From Patescibacteria group bacterium (GTDB taxonomy: Bacteria > Patescibacteriota > Patescibacteriia > Veblenbacterales > UBA10138), in the NCBI GenBank assembly GCA_003512705.1, contig DOPF01000041.1, positions 1 through 15,242 on the forward strand: a stretch of 15,242 nt of DNA, in the 5' to 3' direction. Below the pieces are notes generated by a model, which saw only the letters and a program-made list of their open reading frames with translations, did not search any database and was not told the origin of the DNA. The position numbers and the translations under genes were made by a program. Position 1 is the first letter of the stretch; each line of letters opens with the position of its first letter. Below are positions 12,473 to 15,242 of the stretch, one piece after another.

Positions 12473-15242
12473 ATGCGAGGGCAATTATTAAAATCAAACA
12501 AAAGTCATTGGCTGTTGTTGATAGGCTTAACGCTGGCCGTGTTTTTTTTGCCGGCGGTTTCTTTAGCGCAAACGGTCGGTGGTTTAGATGAATTTGCTGC
12601 GGTAACTAGACTTGGCATCGGTACCGACTTAATTAGCATGACCGCGCGCATTATAAATATCGTGCTAAGTGTTTTGGGTGTGATAGCGGTTGGTATAGTT
12701 CTATATGGCGGTTGGCTGTGGCTGATGTCGCGGGGCAATGAAGAACAAATTGCCAAAGCCAAAAAAGTTATTGCCAATGGTTTGATAGGTTTAATAATTA
12801 TCTTGACCTCGTTTGCCATTGCGAGTTTTGTTTTAACTAAGTTAGCCGAAGCTACCGGCGCTGACCTTGGCGGTGGCGGGCCTGGTTGTGTTGGCGTTGG
12901 TTGTTTACCTGAAGGTGGGGAAAAAGGTTTTAATGTCGTTAGCACATCACCGCGTCATTTAGCCACCAATGTAAAACTTTGTCAGGACGTAATGGCGACT
13001 TTTAATCAAGAGGTGGATGCAGGTAGTGTGGATGATTCCAGTTTTATTATCGAAAAGCAGGGCGGTTCACAAGTTCTTGGTACATACGCCACTGCCACTA
13101 ATGCGGCCACGTTTAGTCATGCCACCGACTTTGAAGAGAACACTGATTATAAAGCTACCGTGACGCAAGATGTACAAAATTTTGCCGGCAAAACTTTAGA
13201 AAAAAGAAAAGAATGGTTATTTCAAACTGGTACAGAATCAGACAGCACACTGCCGCGGGTGGCGGTTGATGCCGATAGTAATCCATTAGTTTACCCATCA
13301 GCTGGTTTAGGAGACGTTTGTCGCAACCCAGCTATTCAAGCAATTTTTACAGAGGAAATGCGGGTGAGTCGTTTTAATACTGATAACATAATTTTAACTG
13401 ACTCTGGTGGCAACGTTATCCCCTTAAAGAAAATTTATGCCGGTAGTGACTTTACGTCATTCACTGTTTACCCGGCGGCCACGTTGACTTCTAATGAAAC
13501 CTTTACAGTTACTTTGAAAACCGACGGCACCGGGCACCCGGGCGGTATAACCGATACTTGCTCCAATCCTTTAGATGGTAACGAGGATGGTTCGGCCAAT
13601 GATTCGCCGGCTGATGATTATACTTGGACCTTTACCACCGGCGAAAATGCCAATTGTAATCCCGAAATTAGTTCAGTCACCCCTAATATGGGTGACTATG
13701 CCGATCAGGTAACTATTACTGGTCGCAATTTAGGTATTACCGGTGATGCTTCGTTTAACGGCTGGTGGGCCGATGCGAATAGTTTTTTACCTCTAACTGA
13801 TAATATTATTTGTTGGGGAGCAGCCGCCTGTGCCACAGTCGAAGACACGGTAAAAGTAAAAATTCCGGTGGGCGCAACTACCGGCGCTTGGTATCAACAA
13901 GATAAGTATAAAGCCGCTTCCGGCAGGGTGTGGCTGGCTTTGGCCACGGCCGTGACCAATAAATTGGATTTTGTAATTAAGAGTCCTTATATCAATAGAT
14001 TGTCGCCCGAGACGGGGGGCGTCGGTCAATTTGTTACTTTAATGGGTTGGAATTTTGGCAACGTGCCTGGCCGTGTCACTTTAAATGGCGTTGATATTGG
14101 GCCGCCAGCTAGTTGCAGTAACTGGTGGAAAGATACCAGAATCATAGTGCAGGTTCCAACCGTGGCTACGGGTTATTATGATTTTCAGGTTATTACCGCG
14201 GCAGACGCGGCAAGCTCTAACCCCCAAGTAGCGGAGAATAAAAACAAACGCAGTAATTATGAGTTATTTCAAGTAACGTCCGATAGCCCCGGCCCGGGTA
14301 TTTGTGATATTGATCCAGAATTTAAACTAGATACTGATCCACCAATTTCAGTTACGGTAACAGGTGAACATTTTGGCGCTACCAAAGGATCAAGCCAATT
14401 GTTATTCGGCGCGGCTAACTCTAGCCCAACTTCGTGGAGCGATGGCGTAATTATTACTAACACGCCAACTTTAACTGTCGGTGAGCATGATGTCTGCGCC
14501 ACCGTAAACAGCAAAACATCCAATTGTGTCCTGTTTACTGTTGAGGACACTTCCGGCTTGGGGGGCAGTAGTCGGCCGCCGGAAGTTGTCAGGTCTAACA
14601 TTTGTACCGAGACCACCCAAAGTCCTAATCCGTATATTAATTCCACTAATGCCTGTACCAACGCTTTAGTCTCGGCCCGATTTACCGAAATTATGCAAGA
14701 CAGCACATTGACCGACAGCAACATTCAACTTTATCAATGCAGTGATGAAGCTACTTTAGATTCATCAACTTGCACCAGCCCGATTACTTTAGGCGCATTT
14801 ACCATGTTAAAAAACAGTTCCGATGCCACTGAAGGATTTACCGCTACACCCGCCATAGAGTTTCAGAATAATTATTGGTACAAAGGTTTAATTAAAAAAG
14901 ATGCGGCAAGCGCCGCTGGCGTAACCATGGTGGCAGATTACCCTTGGTATTTCCGCGCCTCGGGTGGTAATTGCGCGCTTAACAAAGTAATGCTTCAACC
15001 TGGTTCAGCAAATTTAGCCGGGGTTGGATCCACCCAAGGCTTTCTGGCCGCACCTACAGCTCTTAACTGTAATATCTTAGACGCCACTGGTTTAAGCTGG
15101 ACTTGGGACAGGGGTAATGATGCTGACGACCCCGACCCCATTCCTCACATCGACTTTACTACTATTACTGGTAGTTCAGCCACCATTGAAGGCCAATCTA
15201 TCACTATCAATGGGCCGTCATGGGTTACGGCTGAAACCGAGG
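12473..15242 (+). CDS. Large secreted surface protein: pilin-like membrane module plus Ig/TIG domains (3' end outside window)
   Basis: The frame is open for 923 codons and continues past the window edge. Residues 11-32 are a signal peptide (hydrophobic core, then VSLA, likely cut after Ala32). Two membrane helices follow, about 57-85 and 101-124. The link between them is a GNEEQIAKAKK basic loop (88-98), the layout of VirB2/TrbC-type pilins of type IV secretion systems. After a Gly-rich linker with two Cys come SbsA-type Ig-like repeats (from VVSTSPRHLATNVKL at 155, and again near 265-395). IPT/TIG-like units follow: NPEISSVTPNMGDYADQVTI, YINRLSPETGGVGQFVTL and later copies. The outer part is rich in Thr, Ser, Asn and Asp and has many Cys. 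I infer a membrane-anchored adhesin or appendage subunit. The start ATG is eight bases after yqeY. Function and full length are unknown. Confidence 0.85.
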   Translation, partial: MRGQLLKSNKSHWLLLIGLTLAVFFLPAVSLAQTVGGLDEFAAVTRLGIGTDLISMTARIINIVLSVLGVIAVGIVLYGGWLWLMSRGNEEQIAKAKKVIANGLIGLIIILTSFAIASFVLTKLAEATGADLGGGGPGCVGVGCLPEGGEKGFNVVSTSPRHLATNVKLCQDVMATFNQEVDAGSVDDSSFIIEKQGGSQVLGTYATATNAATFSHATDFEENTDYKATVTQDVQNFAGKTLEKRKEWLFQTGTESDSTLPRVAVDADSNPLVYPSAGLGDVCRNPAIQAIFTEEMRVSRFNTDNIILTDSGGNVIPLKKIYAGSDFTSFTVYPAATLTSNETFTVTLKTDGTGHPGGITDTCSNPLDGNEDGSANDSPADDYTWTFTTGENANCNPEISSVTPNMGDYADQVTITGRNLGITGDASFNGWWADANSFLPLTDNIICWGAAACATVEDTVKVKIPVGATTGAWYQQDKYKAASGRVWLALATAVTNKLDFVIKSPYINRLSPETGGVGQFVTLMGWNFGNVPGRVTLNGVDIGPPASCSNWWKDTRIIVQVPTVATGYYDFQVITAADAASSNPQVAENKNKRSNYELFQVTSDSPGPGICDIDPEFKLDTDPPISVTVTGEHFGATKGSSQLLFGAANSSPTSWSDGVIITNTPTLTVGEHDVCATVNSKTSNCVLFTVEDTSGLGGSSRPPEVVRSNICTETTQSPNPYINSTNACTNALVSARFTEIMQDSTLTDSNIQLYQCSDEATLDSSTCTSPITLGAFTMLKNSSDATEGFTATPAIEFQNNYWYKGLIKKDAASAAGVTMVADYPWYFRASGGNCALNKVMLQPGSANLAGVGSTQGFLAAPTALNCNILDATGLSWTWDRGNDADDPDPIPHIDFTTITGSSATIEGQSITINGPSWVTAETE

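Noticed and set aside
12505..12945. Minus-strand open frame opposite the surface-protein start
   Set aside because: It lies opposite a clear signal peptide and membrane segments of the plus-strand gene. Its product is Pro/Thr/Lys-rich with no recognisable domain.

Overview
The window looks like a chromosomal segment of an uncultivated Candidate Phyla Radiation (Patescibacteria) bacterium. The basis is indirect: compact housekeeping genes, weak or absent Shine-Dalgarno sequences at most starts, a long S21 protein, and a VirB2-like pilin module fused to a giant Ig/TIG surface protein. I cannot name a lineage. The standard genetic code fits every gene.

Positions 58-7740 hold a minus-strand block read from right to left: an LCP cell-wall ligase (LytR-CpsA-Psr), der (ribosome-assembly GTPase), pth (peptidyl-tRNA hydrolase), mfd (transcription-repair coupling factor) and dprA (DNA-uptake and recombination mediator). 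The dprA message ends in a rho-independent terminator that overlaps its stop codon. Between pth and mfd, on the plus strand, lies an independent small-RNA unit: a good sigma70-type promoter, about 190 nt of long-hairpin RNA and a strong terminator. It has the size and layout of 6S RNA.

Positions 7741-8686 are non-coding except for tRNA-Val(CAC). The tRNA is preceded by about 300 bp of GC-rich, hairpin-dense sequence. It is followed by a nested palindromic element and a three-arm inverted/direct repeat that can fold in two exclusive ways. Then come lepB (signal peptidase I) and an overlapping hisS (histidyl-tRNA synthetase) on the plus strand.

Positions 10644-11633 form an accessory island between hisS and rpsU, and this is the most interesting part. 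A minus-strand gene encodes a winged-helix protein with a Cas2/PaaX-type C-terminal domain, and no CRISPR array is present. It is bracketed by two perfect 30-32 bp palindromes that share the core TGTCCGATCGGACA. The arms differ at three positions, and each change is exactly compensated on the other side. Next to the right palindrome is an Asn-codon-rich, non-coding stretch that looks like the template repeat of a diversity-generating retroelement (DGR), but no reverse transcriptase is in view.

Positions 11634-15242 hold a consensus promoter driving rpsU (S21), then a GatB/YqeY-family gene, then the first 923 codons of a very large secreted surface protein that runs off the window.
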